Made by a program: the position numbers and the translations under genes
Assembly (NCBI GenBank): GCA_007121775.1
Contig: SKJY01000048.1
Span: 1-45,915 of the forward strand
Length of the DNA: 45,915 nt
Reading direction: 5' to 3'
Source: Gemmatimonadota bacterium
Lineage (GTDB): Bacteria; Gemmatimonadota; Gemmatimonadetes; Longimicrobiales; Gaopeijiaceae
The notes under the pieces: model-generated
The model's input: the letters and a program-made list of their open reading frames with translations, nothing else
What the model was told of the DNA's origin: nothing
Database searches by the model: none
Shown: one piece after another, positions 17,099 through 25,238 of the stretch
Layout: each line of letters starts with the position of its first letter
Numbering within the stretch: position 1 is the first letter of the stretch

Positions 17099-19300
17099 TC
17101 ATCGATCGATGGTCACGCTCAGGAGCGCTTCGTAGTGGGCCTGCCGGAGACCCCGATCATGGGGGATCTCAAGTTCATCCAGAAGATCTCCCTCCATTCC
17201 GAAGGCCCGATATCGCATCCGATCCCGTTCGAACTCGATGAGATGCACGTTATCGATTGAGAGGCTCATTCCCCCCTGGTTGATGTACCATCGATCCGTG
17301 GCCACCTCCCGGGGTCGAACGCCGAGCCCCCCGTCACCGACGTAGACGATCCCTCTGGGATCTACCTGATTGCGGAGGATGGGCGCGGTGCGCTTGAGGG
17401 AGTGGTCGTGCCCCACGGCCACCAGGTCCACCCCGTGCTCTTCGAAGAGGGGAACCCAGGCCCGCCGCCGAGCTTCTCCGGTCTCGAAGGCCCGAACGCT
17501 GGGATAGGCGGGCTTGTGCATCATCACCTTCAGCCAGTGGGACCGGGGACGGAGCTCCTCGAGCTGGGCTTCCAGCCAGTCCAACTGATCACCCACCAGG
17601 CTGATCTCGGTGTTCAGCACCACCATGGCGATGTCAGCGCCGATTCGGGTGGTGTAGTAGAAATCCGTGGTCCGTCCGGGCCACCAGAACTTTTCCTCGA
17701 AACCCACATCCAGATCGTGGTTGCCGCGAGTGGGGATGAGGGGGAGGAGTCTCCCCTCCTCCGTCGTGGTCATCTCGAAGTGGTCGTTCAGCCAGTAATA
17801 GAGCTGGGACCAGTACGCCCGATTCGTGTAGTCGGCCGTGTGGGCCAGCGCCAGGATATGGGGGTGCTCCTGGAAGAGACGAGCCATCCGGGCGTTCATC
17901 CGGCGCCGTGGATTGTCAGGATCGGTGCGGGCGTCACCGACCCGGGAATCGCCCCCGGAGAGGAGGGCCACCGGGCGGTCGTCGTCCGGGCCGGTGATGA
18001 AGTGGTACTCACCCAGGGTGTGTCCATCCGTCTCCACCGTCAGGTAGTACCGGGTCGAAGGCTGGAGGCCGGACAGGTGGGCATGATGGTACCAGGCGTC
18101 CATCCCGACGGCCGCTTCCTCGTCGAGGAGCGTCCAGGCCCCGGAGTGGATCTCCCGACTCCGCATCCCGTACTCCCCCGGCTCGCCTCCCCGGGGAACC
18201 GTGTCGAAGTGGATGACGTGGTCTTCCCCGGGCACGGTGGTGCTCCAGGACACCACCGCCTCCCGTGCCGGATCTCCCTTGAACTGGACTCGTAGCTGAA
18301 TCGGCTGCGGTGAAGGCTCAAGGGCACGGATGGTGGGCGCGGGCTCCTGTCCCACGAGCCCCGCCGGGACCAGGGGAAGGGAGAGCAGAACCAAGATGAC
18401 CGAAAGCGACACGGCTCCACGCCCCATGGCCGGAATACGAGAGGGAGGACTGGACACTGACTTGGTTCCTTTGGAGATGGGTGGCTCGGGCACTGGGAAG
18501 CGAAGTCGACTGGAGAGGGGGCGCAGGAGGAGGAGGATGGCCAGCGGCGCGGCCACGTGGGAGGCCCGGAGCGCCACTTCGATCCAGGCTCCAAACCCCA
18601 ACGCGGTCATTCGGGACACTGCGGTGATCCCGCCCCAGAAGGCGGCCCACAGGAGCACGGGCCGCCAGGGTCGGATGAGGATGGCGGCGGCCACGAGGAG
18701 ATCCACCACCCCGATCACCTGCATGATCTGCAGCGCCTGAGCCTCCCGGATCCGGATGTCCAGCACGCCCCGTGCGGACGCCATGATGAGGTCGGCGAAG
18801 GCGCCATACCCCCAGAGACACTCCAGCCCATGGACCACGAAGACCGTGGCCACCCCCACCCGGAGTACCCAGGAGGCGAGACGGGCTCGGAGGGCTTCCT
18901 CCCACCAGACGGAAAGGGGCCAGGCCACGAGGACCGCCAGCGCCAGAGGCGTGATCCAGCGGAGCGTCTGCGCCCACACCGTCAGTTCGCTGTACCGGTA
19001 TCCCCCCTGATACGCCCCGGCCCACGCCTCGAACAGGACGTATCCCGCGATGGGGAGGAGGACGAAGAGGGAGGGACGGACGAGTTGCACCAGGGCCAGC
19101 CCCAGAAAGACCGAGACCAGGTACTTCTCAATGGTCACCGCGGTCCCGTGTGGGTACTCCAGGACCATGAACAGAAAGTTGCCCAGGTGGGTCTGGCGTG
19201 CGCCCCAGACGGTGACGAAGAGCCCCACGGCGTGGATGGCGATGGCCGCTGAAAGCACCCAGCGCACAAGGGACCTGGCAGGATTGGGGGTTGAGAGCAT
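17099..19300 (-). CDS. Membrane-domain / purple-acid-phosphatase-like fusion protein
   Basis: A 733-aa protein in two parts. Residues 1 to about 270 form eight or so membrane helices; the segment with VATVFVVHGLECLWGYGAF and IMQVIGVVDLLVAAAILI recalls DoxX-like proteins. A linker then contains an internal signal-like segment starting at Met292 (MGRGAVSLSVILVLLSLPLV). The rest is a purple acid phosphatase-type protein: a fibronectin-like N-domain (VVSWSTTVPG, LSGLQPSTRYYLTVETDG) and a metallophosphatase core with SGGDSR, HTADYTN (Ala replaces the usual Gly before Asp), RGNHDLD, MMHKPAYPS and VGHDHSLKR. Topology would place the catalytic part outside the cytoplasm. Met292 could serve as an internal start for a secreted form. 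The downstream PHP gene is in the same operon. Confidence 0.85.
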   Translation of the reverse strand: MLSTPNPARSLVRWVLSAAIAIHAVGLFVTVWGARQTHLGNFLFMVLEYPHGTAVTIEKYLVSVFLGLALVQLVRPSLFVLLPIAGYVLFEAWAGAYQGGYRYSELTVWAQTLRWITPLALAVLVAWPLSVWWEEALRARLASWVLRVGVATVFVVHGLECLWGYGAFADLIMASARGVLDIRIREAQALQIMQVIGVVDLLVAAAILIRPWRPVLLWAAFWGGITAVSRMTALGFGAWIEVALRASHVAAPLAILLLLRPLSSRLRFPVPEPPISKGTKSVSSPPSRIPAMGRGAVSLSVILVLLSLPLVPAGLVGQEPAPTIRALEPSPQPIQLRVQFKGDPAREAVVSWSTTVPGEDHVIHFDTVPRGGEPGEYGMRSREIHSGAWTLLDEEAAVGMDAWYHHAHLSGLQPSTRYYLTVETDGHTLGEYHFITGPDDDRPVALLSGGDSRVGDARTDPDNPRRRMNARMARLFQEHPHILALAHTADYTNRAYWSQLYYWLNDHFEMTTTEEGRLLPLIPTRGNHDLDVGFEEKFWWPGRTTDFYYTTRIGADIAMVVLNTEISLVGDQLDWLEAQLEELRPRSHWLKVMMHKPAYPSVRAFETGEARRRAWVPLFEEHGVDLVAVGHDHSLKRTAPILRNQVDPRGIVYVGDGGLGVRPREVATDRWYINQGGMSLSIDNVHLIEFERDRMRYRAFGMEGDLLDELEIPHDRGLRQAHYEALLSVTIDR

Positions 19301-19342
19301 GAGTCGAAGGTAGTCGACCCAACTCCACGGGACGGTGACGGC

Positions 19343-20692
19343 TTATGAACGGGATTGTAACGGTGCACTCCGCAGCGCCTCCCTCATCACCTTCCCCAGG
19401 GCGTTCCGGGGGAGTCGGGCCACCCACCGGATCTGGTCCGGTCTTAGGAAGGCGGGCAGGGCTTGGATGCTCTGTCGGAGGGCCGCCTCCACACCCTTAT
19501 CCGGTGCGCCCTCAACCACCAGTGCCAACCCCTCCCCCGCGTCGGGCACCACCACCATCTCCGGCGCCACCATCTCCGAGGCTGCGGCGCCCGATCCGCC
19601 CCCCGACGTCCAGGCCCCACGCCAGGCCTCGCGGAGACTCCCCTCGATGAGGACGGGCGAGATCATTTCCCCTGCACGCTTGAAGCTCCACGCCGCACGG
19701 CCGAGGAAGGTGAAATTGCCCTCGGAGGAAAGGTCGAGGTGGTCTCCGGTGGGAAGACGCTCTCCCCGCACCGAGCGCCAATGGGAATCTCCCGGGGTGC
19801 GCACCGCCACCGCCTGCCCGGGCGACCGGAAGCGCCAGCCCGCCAGGGGCGATTGGGGGTCCGGGGGGAAGAACTCCACCGCCGGGAGGGCGACGCCGAT
19901 GGCGCCCGGGACGACGGGATCCCCAGGACGGGTGTGGGTTAGTGCGGGACCGGCCTCCGTGAGTCCGTAGCCCACCGTATGCCGGACCCCTGGGAGCAGC
20001 CGGGAGAGGCGATCCAGGTCGGAAGGGGCCACCAGGTCGCCACCGGTGATGGAGGTACCCCGCACCGCCGCCAGGCGGCTCCGGGTCTCTGGAGGAAGGT
20101 CTTCCGGATGGGGAAGACTTCGGACCATGGCGGGAACGAAGGGGAGGAGCACCTCCTCACCAACCGGAGGTGCGGGATCCCCATCGTCATCCACGCCGGT
20201 GCCGGTAAGCCATTCCACCAGCCGTGCGGCGGTGAATCGGTGGAAGCGGTGAACGCGCCCTCCACTCATGTGCGCCAGTAGAACACAGAGGACTGCGCCG
20301 AAGGCGTGGAAGACAGGTACCTGAAGCACCACCGCCGGCGCCGGGTGAAGACAGAGATGGTCCACCAGCGCATCCACGTTCCACCCCACCGAGATCCGGT
20401 CCAACGCCACCAGGCGCGGGGTTCCCGTGGTGCCCGAGGTGAGGAGCAGGAGCTGAAACCCGGGAGCCAGTCCGTGGAGGAGGGGCGCGCCGGGCGTCAC
20501 ATGGGGCACGGTAGGGCCATCCCCCTCTAGCACCACGCCCAGCTCCGCCATCCAGCGGCGGACTGGCGCCAGTTCAGCTGTGGCCGGATTCAGCAGAAGG
20601 ATGGCGTGCCGCGAGTCCCATGCGCCGGTGAGCGCCGTCACCGTTCCCCGGGTATTCCAACCGATCCGGACCGGGATGCCGCCCAGGGTCAC
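19343..20692 (-). CDS. ANL-superfamily AMP ligase / acyl-CoA synthetase
   Basis: Adenylate-forming enzyme, 449 aa, that activates a carboxylate to an acyl-AMP and probably an acyl-CoA. Visible core motifs: A3 P-loop LLLLTSGTTGTPR (about 81-93), A5 GYGLTEAGP, A7 LPTGDHLDL and the A10 lysine region LPRNALGKVMREAL at the C-terminus. It is short at the N-terminus compared with typical family members of 500 or more residues. GTG 20692 is chosen because it overlaps the stop of the ammonia-lyase gene by 4 nt (GTGA); a longer reading from 20791 would overlap that gene by 100 bp. Coupling to a MIO ammonia-lyase suggests activation of a cinnamate- or coumarate-like product, as in 4-coumarate:CoA ligase. 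That substrate is inference. Confidence 0.87.
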   Translation of the reverse strand: MTLGGIPVRIGWNTRGTVTALTGAWDSRHAILLLNPATAELAPVRRWMAELGVVLEGDGPTVPHVTPGAPLLHGLAPGFQLLLLTSGTTGTPRLVALDRISVGWNVDALVDHLCLHPAPAVVLQVPVFHAFGAVLCVLLAHMSGGRVHRFHRFTAARLVEWLTGTGVDDDGDPAPPVGEEVLLPFVPAMVRSLPHPEDLPPETRSRLAAVRGTSITGGDLVAPSDLDRLSRLLPGVRHTVGYGLTEAGPALTHTRPGDPVVPGAIGVALPAVEFFPPDPQSPLAGWRFRSPGQAVAVRTPGDSHWRSVRGERLPTGDHLDLSSEGNFTFLGRAAWSFKRAGEMISPVLIEGSLREAWRGAWTSGGGSGAAASEMVAPEMVVVPDAGEGLALVVEGAPDKGVEAALRQSIQALPAFLRPDQIRWVARLPRNALGKVMREALRSAPLQSRS

Positions 20693-22209
20693 GGGTTGGC
20701 CCGGCAGAGTCGGGACAGACGGTCCAGCGCGGTGGAGTAGCCCGCTGTGCCGGACCGGTCCCCCACCGCCGCGTCCACCTGGCGCAGCCACTCACCGAGG
20801 GCCTCCCCGGAACCTCCCCTCAGCTCCACCGCCTGCGCCGCCATCAGGGTATGGGCCGCCACCAGCATCGACGCTCTCGCCACCTGTCGGCTCAGTGCCA
20901 TGGCGGCGGCCATGGCGTTGGAGACCACATCCTGGTTGTGACCCTCGGCCGATCGGGCAAAGGGAGCCGCCGGAATGGCTCCGCGCTGAAGCTCCATGGC
21001 CAAAGCGGTAGCGGTCTGGTGTACGCCCTTGAGCCCCTGGACGTCCGTGGAACCGGGGACAACCAGGTTCCGTGGAAGGCCCCGATCCCCGGCCACGAGG
21101 AGGAAGCCCTGTCGGTCCAGCAAATCTCCCAGCCTCGCCAGGGCCCCCGAGGCCAGGTCGGCGGCCGCCGCCACATATCCTCCGAAGAAGTTGCCGCCGC
21201 TTCGGAACCCGGGAGGGTCACCCATCAGAACCGGATTGTCACTAACCCCATCAAGCTCTCCCTCGAGCCACCCGCCGGCCACCTGAAGTCCGTCCAGGAC
21301 CGGTCCCAGGAGCTGGGGGGCACACCGGAGGGAATAGGGATCCTGGATGGGTCCGGCATCCGGGGCCGCGACAGGTGGAGAATCTTCCAACACTCGCCGG
21401 AGTGAGGCCGCCGCTGCAGCCTGGCCGGGATGGAGGCGAAGGGGTCGTCCGTTCAGGTCGGCCCCCCAGGCCTCCCTCCGGATTCCGAGAGCCCATCCGG
21501 TGGCCGCGATCCCCCTCAGAGCCCACTGAAGCAGACTCCAGCTATCGGCCCAGGCCAGCGCCGCCACGGAGGCGGCTCCGGAGAGTCCATTCACCAGCGC
21601 CAGGGAATCTCGGCCCGAAAGGGACACCGGCTCAAGACCAGGCTCGGCGAGAGCGGATGGATCCACCCCCGCCGCCGCCAATGCCTCCGGCCCCGTCACC
21701 CTGTCGTCGCCCACCCAAGCCGGGACCGGATCGCCGGCCAGGAGGCGGGGCAGTGGGGCCAGGGTGACCAGGTCCCCGCTGGCGCCCAGCGAGCCCGACG
21801 CGCGGAGGACCGGTGCCACTCCGCTACGACAGAGCCGGACCAGCGCCTTCATGACCTCAGGGGACACGGCGGAATTCCCCCGAGCGAGAACGTGGGCCCG
21901 GGCAATGACGACACCCCGGCTGATCCGCGGCGACAGCACCTCCCCCACCGCCGCATCCAGTGATCGGGCCAGGTGGAGTTGGAGCCCCTCCGTATGCCGC
22001 CCCTCCAGGACCCCGGTGGCGTCGCCTCCGAAGGCGGTGTTGGCCCCGTAGACGGTCTCCCCCGCCTCCAGCGCCACGAGAAGAGCCCGGTGGCCCCGGA
22101 CCACCCGATCCAGGACCCCGGGCTCCAACACCACAGGGGCCTCCTTCTCTTCCGCCAGAGCTCTGAGGACCTCCGGCGTCAGGGAATCGACCCCCAGCCG
22201 CCAGATCAG
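20689..22209 (-). CDS. MIO-type aromatic amino acid ammonia-lyase
   Basis: Lyase releasing ammonia from an aromatic amino acid. The self-cyclising MIO triad Ala-Ser-Gly is in GSLGASGDLVTLAPL (143-145). The catalytic Tyr54 is in YGANTAFGG. NGLSG, QDPYSLRCAPQ and SDNPVL follow as in HAL. Two features argue against plain histidine ammonia-lyase: the selectivity pair aligned with HAL Ser82-His83 is Ser-Leu here, and the late motif AEGHNQDVVS resembles the PAL/TAL type AEQHNQDV rather than NQEDHVS. The first usual start (GTG 22134) would delete about 25 conserved N-terminal residues. The frame stays open upstream to a CTG at 22209 that overlaps the previous stop (CTGA), has GGAGGTGG before it, and puts Tyr at the family-typical position 54. 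Substrate Phe, Tyr or other is unresolved. Confidence 0.88.
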   Translation of the reverse strand: MIWRLGVDSLTPEVLRALAEEKEAPVVLEPGVLDRVVRGHRALLVALEAGETVYGANTAFGGDATGVLEGRHTEGLQLHLARSLDAAVGEVLSPRISRGVVIARAHVLARGNSAVSPEVMKALVRLCRSGVAPVLRASGSLGASGDLVTLAPLPRLLAGDPVPAWVGDDRVTGPEALAAAGVDPSALAEPGLEPVSLSGRDSLALVNGLSGAASVAALAWADSWSLLQWALRGIAATGWALGIRREAWGADLNGRPLRLHPGQAAAAASLRRVLEDSPPVAAPDAGPIQDPYSLRCAPQLLGPVLDGLQVAGGWLEGELDGVSDNPVLMGDPPGFRSGGNFFGGYVAAAADLASGALARLGDLLDRQGFLLVAGDRGLPRNLVVPGSTDVQGLKGVHQTATALAMELQRGAIPAAPFARSAEGHNQDVVSNAMAAAMALSRQVARASMLVAAHTLMAAQAVELRGGSGEALGEWLRQVDAAVGDRSGTAGYSTALDRLSRLCRANP

Positions 22210-22544
22210 CCCACCACCTCCAGGGGACCATGATCGTCGCAGTGGTCACCGTGGGGGTGATGGAGGCGCCCATCAACCAGGTAGTCCACATGATCCCCGT
22301 GGGGTACCGCTTCATGGCCGCACCCGGGGCCATGTTCATGGTCCGCACCACAACTCTGAACCGGGGCACACTCAGCGGGGTTGGTCTCATCCACAGGGAT
22401 CACATGCTCATCCACATGATCCCCGTGAGGGTGGTGGAGGTGACCGTCGTGTAGGTAATCCACATGATCGTCATGGCGGACGGCAGTGTGGCCGCAGTCA
22501 GGGCCATGCTCGTGGGGATGGTCAGGATGCTCGCGGCAGCTCAT
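22206..22544 (-). CDS. Histidine-rich metal-binding protein
   Basis: 112-residue acidic, His/Asp/Cys-rich cytoplasmic protein with an internal duplication: the block HGPxCGH-AV-HDDHVDYLHDGHLHHPHGDH occurs twice with small changes (near residues 13-44 and 71-102). Such repeats are seen in small bacterial proteins believed to bind zinc or nickel. It follows the SmtB-like regulator gene by 23 nt, with GGAG about 10 nt before its ATG, and its stop overlaps the presumed CTG start of the ammonia-lyase gene. A role as a zinc buffer or store controlled by the upstream sensor is the simplest reading, not demonstrated. Confidence 0.85.
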   Translation of the reverse strand: MSCREHPDHPHEHGPDCGHTAVRHDDHVDYLHDGHLHHPHGDHVDEHVIPVDETNPAECAPVQSCGADHEHGPGCGHEAVPHGDHVDYLVDGRLHHPHGDHCDDHGPLEVVG

Positions 22545-22567
22545 GGTTCGATCTCCATCTCGGGAGT

Positions 22568-22903
22568 TCAGGGTTCGTCAGCATGGTCCAGGGCATCCCG
22601 GACCATTCGGACCACGTGCTCGTCGGCAAGGCGGTAGTACATGTGCTTGGATTCCCGCCGCCGGAGCACCAGGCGAGCCCGAAGGAGGTGATGGAGGCGG
22701 GCCGACACGGTGCTGAAGTTGTCGTCTTCCCCGACGAGTTCGGACACGCACCGCTCCGCCTGGCCCAGCTTCACCAGGAGGCTGAGTCGCTCCGGATCGC
22801 CCAGCGCCCGGAAGAGCTCGGCTGTGCGCTCGATCTGCTCCCGGGAGGGGAGCGTCTCGTCGCCCGTCGCCGGAGTGTGCCCGCACGGCTGTGTCGTCTG
22901 CAT
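22568..22903 (-). CDS. ArsR/SmtB-family metal-responsive repressor
   Basis: Winged-helix dimeric repressor, 111 aa. The core is typical: FRALGDPERLSLLVKL, then SELV, the recognition helix region NFSTVSARLHHLLRARLV and the wing with KHMYYRLAD. The C-terminal alpha5 segment DEHVVRMVRDALDHADE places Asp, His, His and Glu with the exact spacing of the SmtB/CzrA zinc site (D-x-H, 11 residues on to H, then three to E), so zinc or a similar divalent metal is the probable ligand. ATG 22903 is preferred: GGAG lies 6 nt upstream, and a 7-6-7 inverted repeat sits just before it. A GTG at 22942 would place that repeat inside the gene. First gene of the His-rich/lyase/ligase run. Confidence 0.9.
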   Translation of the reverse strand: MQTTQPCGHTPATGDETLPSREQIERTAELFRALGDPERLSLLVKLGQAERCVSELVGEDDNFSTVSARLHHLLRARLVLRRRESKHMYYRLADEHVVRMVRDALDHADEP

Positions 22904-22916
22904 CGCTCGCTCCATC

Positions 22917-22936
22917 ATTCCATGGACTGATGGAAT
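22917..22936. promoter_or_regulatory. Candidate ArsR/SmtB operator
   Basis: Perfect inverted repeat ATTCCAT-GGACTG-ATGGAAT (7-bp arms, 6-bp centre) lying 14 bp upstream of the preferred start of the SmtB-like gene and overlapping the region just before its ribosome binding site. Position and symmetry fit an autoregulatory operator for the dimeric repressor; released by metal, it would switch on the four-gene run. Binding is inferred. Confidence 0.6.
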
Positions 22937-23003
22937 ATCCACTCCGCCGCTCCCGTTGGCAAGAGGAAATTTCCTCCCCTAACCGCCCCGTCCCAGCCCA
23001 CCC

Positions 23004-25115
23004 TCAGGGAGGTGTCCGCCCCTCCCACACGTCGTGGCGCCAGAAGCGGGCCGGACGCTCGTTCCGCACCTCGAAGACCAGACGGTCCGTGGCGCTGGCC
23101 CCATGGCGGTCCGTACTGGTGACGGTGAGCACATGCACCCCCTCCGGGAGATCCTCGGGGAGCCGCGCCTTCCAGAGCCGCATGCTCCGGTCGGCCACTG
23201 CCGTCTGGGGCTGGGCAACCCCCTGAAAGGTGCGGCCCCGGTAGGCCTCATAGCCCTGGGCCCGGGCCTCGCCCTGCCGGCTCTGGAAGGCGAATCGACC
23301 CACCGTGAGCTGGCGCTGGGCGGCGAAGGGATCGGCGAAGTCGACCCCAATCCTGGGTGCCTCGCCCGCACCCTCCTGGGTCCGCCGCAACTCGAAGGAA
23401 GGGCCGTCGTTTATGCGCGCCTCTACCCGGGTCTCTACCGATCCAACCCAGACATTTGCCGCCACCTCCACCCCGGCCCGGAGATCCTCCGGGGTCAGCA
23501 ACCGGGGGTCCGGCAGATCATGGACCGTGAGGGGAGGCACCGGATGTCGATCCCGGGCCGGTGTGCCCCGCCACGCCTGGAGCGTCTCGAACCACTCCCG
23601 GAACGCCGGGGTCTTGAGTTCCACCCACTGCGCCCGCTGGCCTCCCAGACGGGTGGCGTGATACCACTCCCGATAGTCGGAGCCCTGGAATTCAAGCATG
23701 AGAACTCCCTTCGGAGCCCCCATCCGCTGCAGCGACTGCACATCGCCATCGATGTTGAAGTCTCCCTGCCACCAGTTCCCCGACACCGCACCCACCACCA
23801 TGTGACGGAAGGGGAGGGGTCCCACCCCCACATTCTCCTGCCACCCCTGGAAGTGCTGGCCCGGCGCATGGTTTTCCAGCGTGTGGGTATGCCCCGAGAG
23901 CGACAGCGCTTCCCGCCCTTCCACCAAGGCGTGGATCTCAGGCGCGTTGTCCGTCTGATGGATCGGGCTCGCCGCGTCCATGAACGACACGAAAGGCCCG
24001 TGGTGGAAGAATACGATGAGGCGGTCCTCCGGGGTCTGAGCCACCAGATTACGCAGCCACTGCATCTGGGTCTCAGCGACCCGCACATTGTACCTCGTTC
24101 CGTCGTCCTCCACGCAGAACTCCCGGCCCGGCAGCGCCAGATCCGCCTCACCGCAGGGGAAGACGATGTTGTTCAGGCCGATGAAGGTGACCTGGCCCTG
24201 TTCAAAGGCGTAGTAGGCCGGCCCCCATATCCTCCTCCACGTGTCGGCGGCGTTCTCCTCCAGGGTGGCATCCAGATCCAGGTCATGATTCCCGGGCACC
24301 GCCCACTGGGGCACACCCACCGCCGAACCCACTTCGAAGATCCGATCAAGCAGGGCCAGGTCGTCGCCCACCACGTCCCCCACATAGAGCAGACAGTCCT
24401 CGTAGTCCAGCCCCATCTCCACCAGATCCGTCACCGCACTGATCCGGAACTGTCCCACCTCGTCTCCAGAGTAGGCCTGCACATCCCCCAGCACACCGCA
24501 GGTGAACCGGTCCCCACCGTGACTCCGTCGGAGGGGGAAGTTCACCTCCGCCGGCGCCGGCCCGGTTGCCGGCAAACCACCGAACCGGAGAGACTCCGTG
24601 GTCCCATCGGGCTTGTGGGTGTAGGAGAACTGGGGAATCAGACGCTGGTCGGTGGGCACGCGCCATCCGGCGGGCTGCACCACGAAGAGGTCCATGTCGG
24701 GGCGGACCGGCACTTCGTAGCGGCCGTCCCCATCGGTGCGGACCACATCCAGCCCGTTGGAGACCAACACGCCGGGCACCCCCGGCTCCTGGGCGGAACG
24801 GAGGCCATCTCCATCCAGGTCCTCGAAGACCACACCCCGGATCATCCGCCCGTCGCCCCCAGGGACCACCTCAGGCCCGGCGATCCACGGTTCATCAGGC
24901 GTTGGGGCAACCGCAGGAAGCCAGACTGCCGAAGGCCCCCCCAGCGAGAAGGAGGCATACGCCGAGGAGGCGTCCACCCCGGCGGCCACCCCTGCCCCGC
25001 TCTGGGCTGAGACGCTTTCCGGCACTCCGAAAGCAAGGGGCGTGGAAGCCAGGAGGAAAAGAGCGGCCCGGAACGGACCAACGAAGGGGAATCCAGCGGT
25101 GTGGCGAGGCGACAT
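23004..25115 (-). CDS. Secreted calcineurin-like phosphoesterase with N- and C-terminal accessory domains
   Basis: Exported metallophosphoesterase, about 703 aa from ATG 25115, which gives a normal Sec signal (FRAALFLLASTPLAFG then VSAQ). A GTG at 25196 would extend it. An N-terminal beta-sandwich of MetallophosN/SdrB type has a calcium-loop-like DLDGDGLRSAQEPGVPG and TDGDGRYEV. The catalytic domain shows VLGDVQ, YVGDVVGDD, VPGNHDLD, FFHHGPF and SGHTHTLEN, a complete two-metal site. The C-terminal 200 residues match the MetallophosC style. This three-part build occurs in secreted phosphatases of unknown substrate. No strong ribosome site is visible. Its stop lies just before the region holding the SmtB-type operator, and it belongs to the - strand group with the MscS channel. 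Confidence 0.87.
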   Translation of the reverse strand: MSPRHTAGFPFVGPFRAALFLLASTPLAFGVPESVSAQSGAGVAAGVDASSAYASFSLGGPSAVWLPAVAPTPDEPWIAGPEVVPGGDGRMIRGVVFEDLDGDGLRSAQEPGVPGVLVSNGLDVVRTDGDGRYEVPVRPDMDLFVVQPAGWRVPTDQRLIPQFSYTHKPDGTTESLRFGGLPATGPAPAEVNFPLRRSHGGDRFTCGVLGDVQAYSGDEVGQFRISAVTDLVEMGLDYEDCLLYVGDVVGDDLALLDRIFEVGSAVGVPQWAVPGNHDLDLDATLEENAADTWRRIWGPAYYAFEQGQVTFIGLNNIVFPCGEADLALPGREFCVEDDGTRYNVRVAETQMQWLRNLVAQTPEDRLIVFFHHGPFVSFMDAASPIHQTDNAPEIHALVEGREALSLSGHTHTLENHAPGQHFQGWQENVGVGPLPFRHMVVGAVSGNWWQGDFNIDGDVQSLQRMGAPKGVLMLEFQGSDYREWYHATRLGGQRAQWVELKTPAFREWFETLQAWRGTPARDRHPVPPLTVHDLPDPRLLTPEDLRAGVEVAANVWVGSVETRVEARINDGPSFELRRTQEGAGEAPRIGVDFADPFAAQRQLTVGRFAFQSRQGEARAQGYEAYRGRTFQGVAQPQTAVADRSMRLWKARLPEDLPEGVHVLTVTSTDRHGASATDRLVFEVRNERPARFWRHDVWEGRTPP

Positions 25116-25238
25116 GGCGACATTTGCGGAGGTGGAGCCAGGACTCGTTCCCCGGTGAGGGAACCGCGACTCTTCACCATCGCACCCCCAGGTCACATTG
25201 GGGGAAGGGCCCGGAAACGTCCCGGTAACGGAGTGGGA

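Noticed and set aside
20689-22209. His-Leu pair in LQLHLARSL as the tyrosine ammonia-lyase selectivity switch
   Set aside because: Ungapped alignment on LQ and the following Gly places the selectivity pair at Ser-Leu four residues later, so the His-Leu seen first is not at the switch position.
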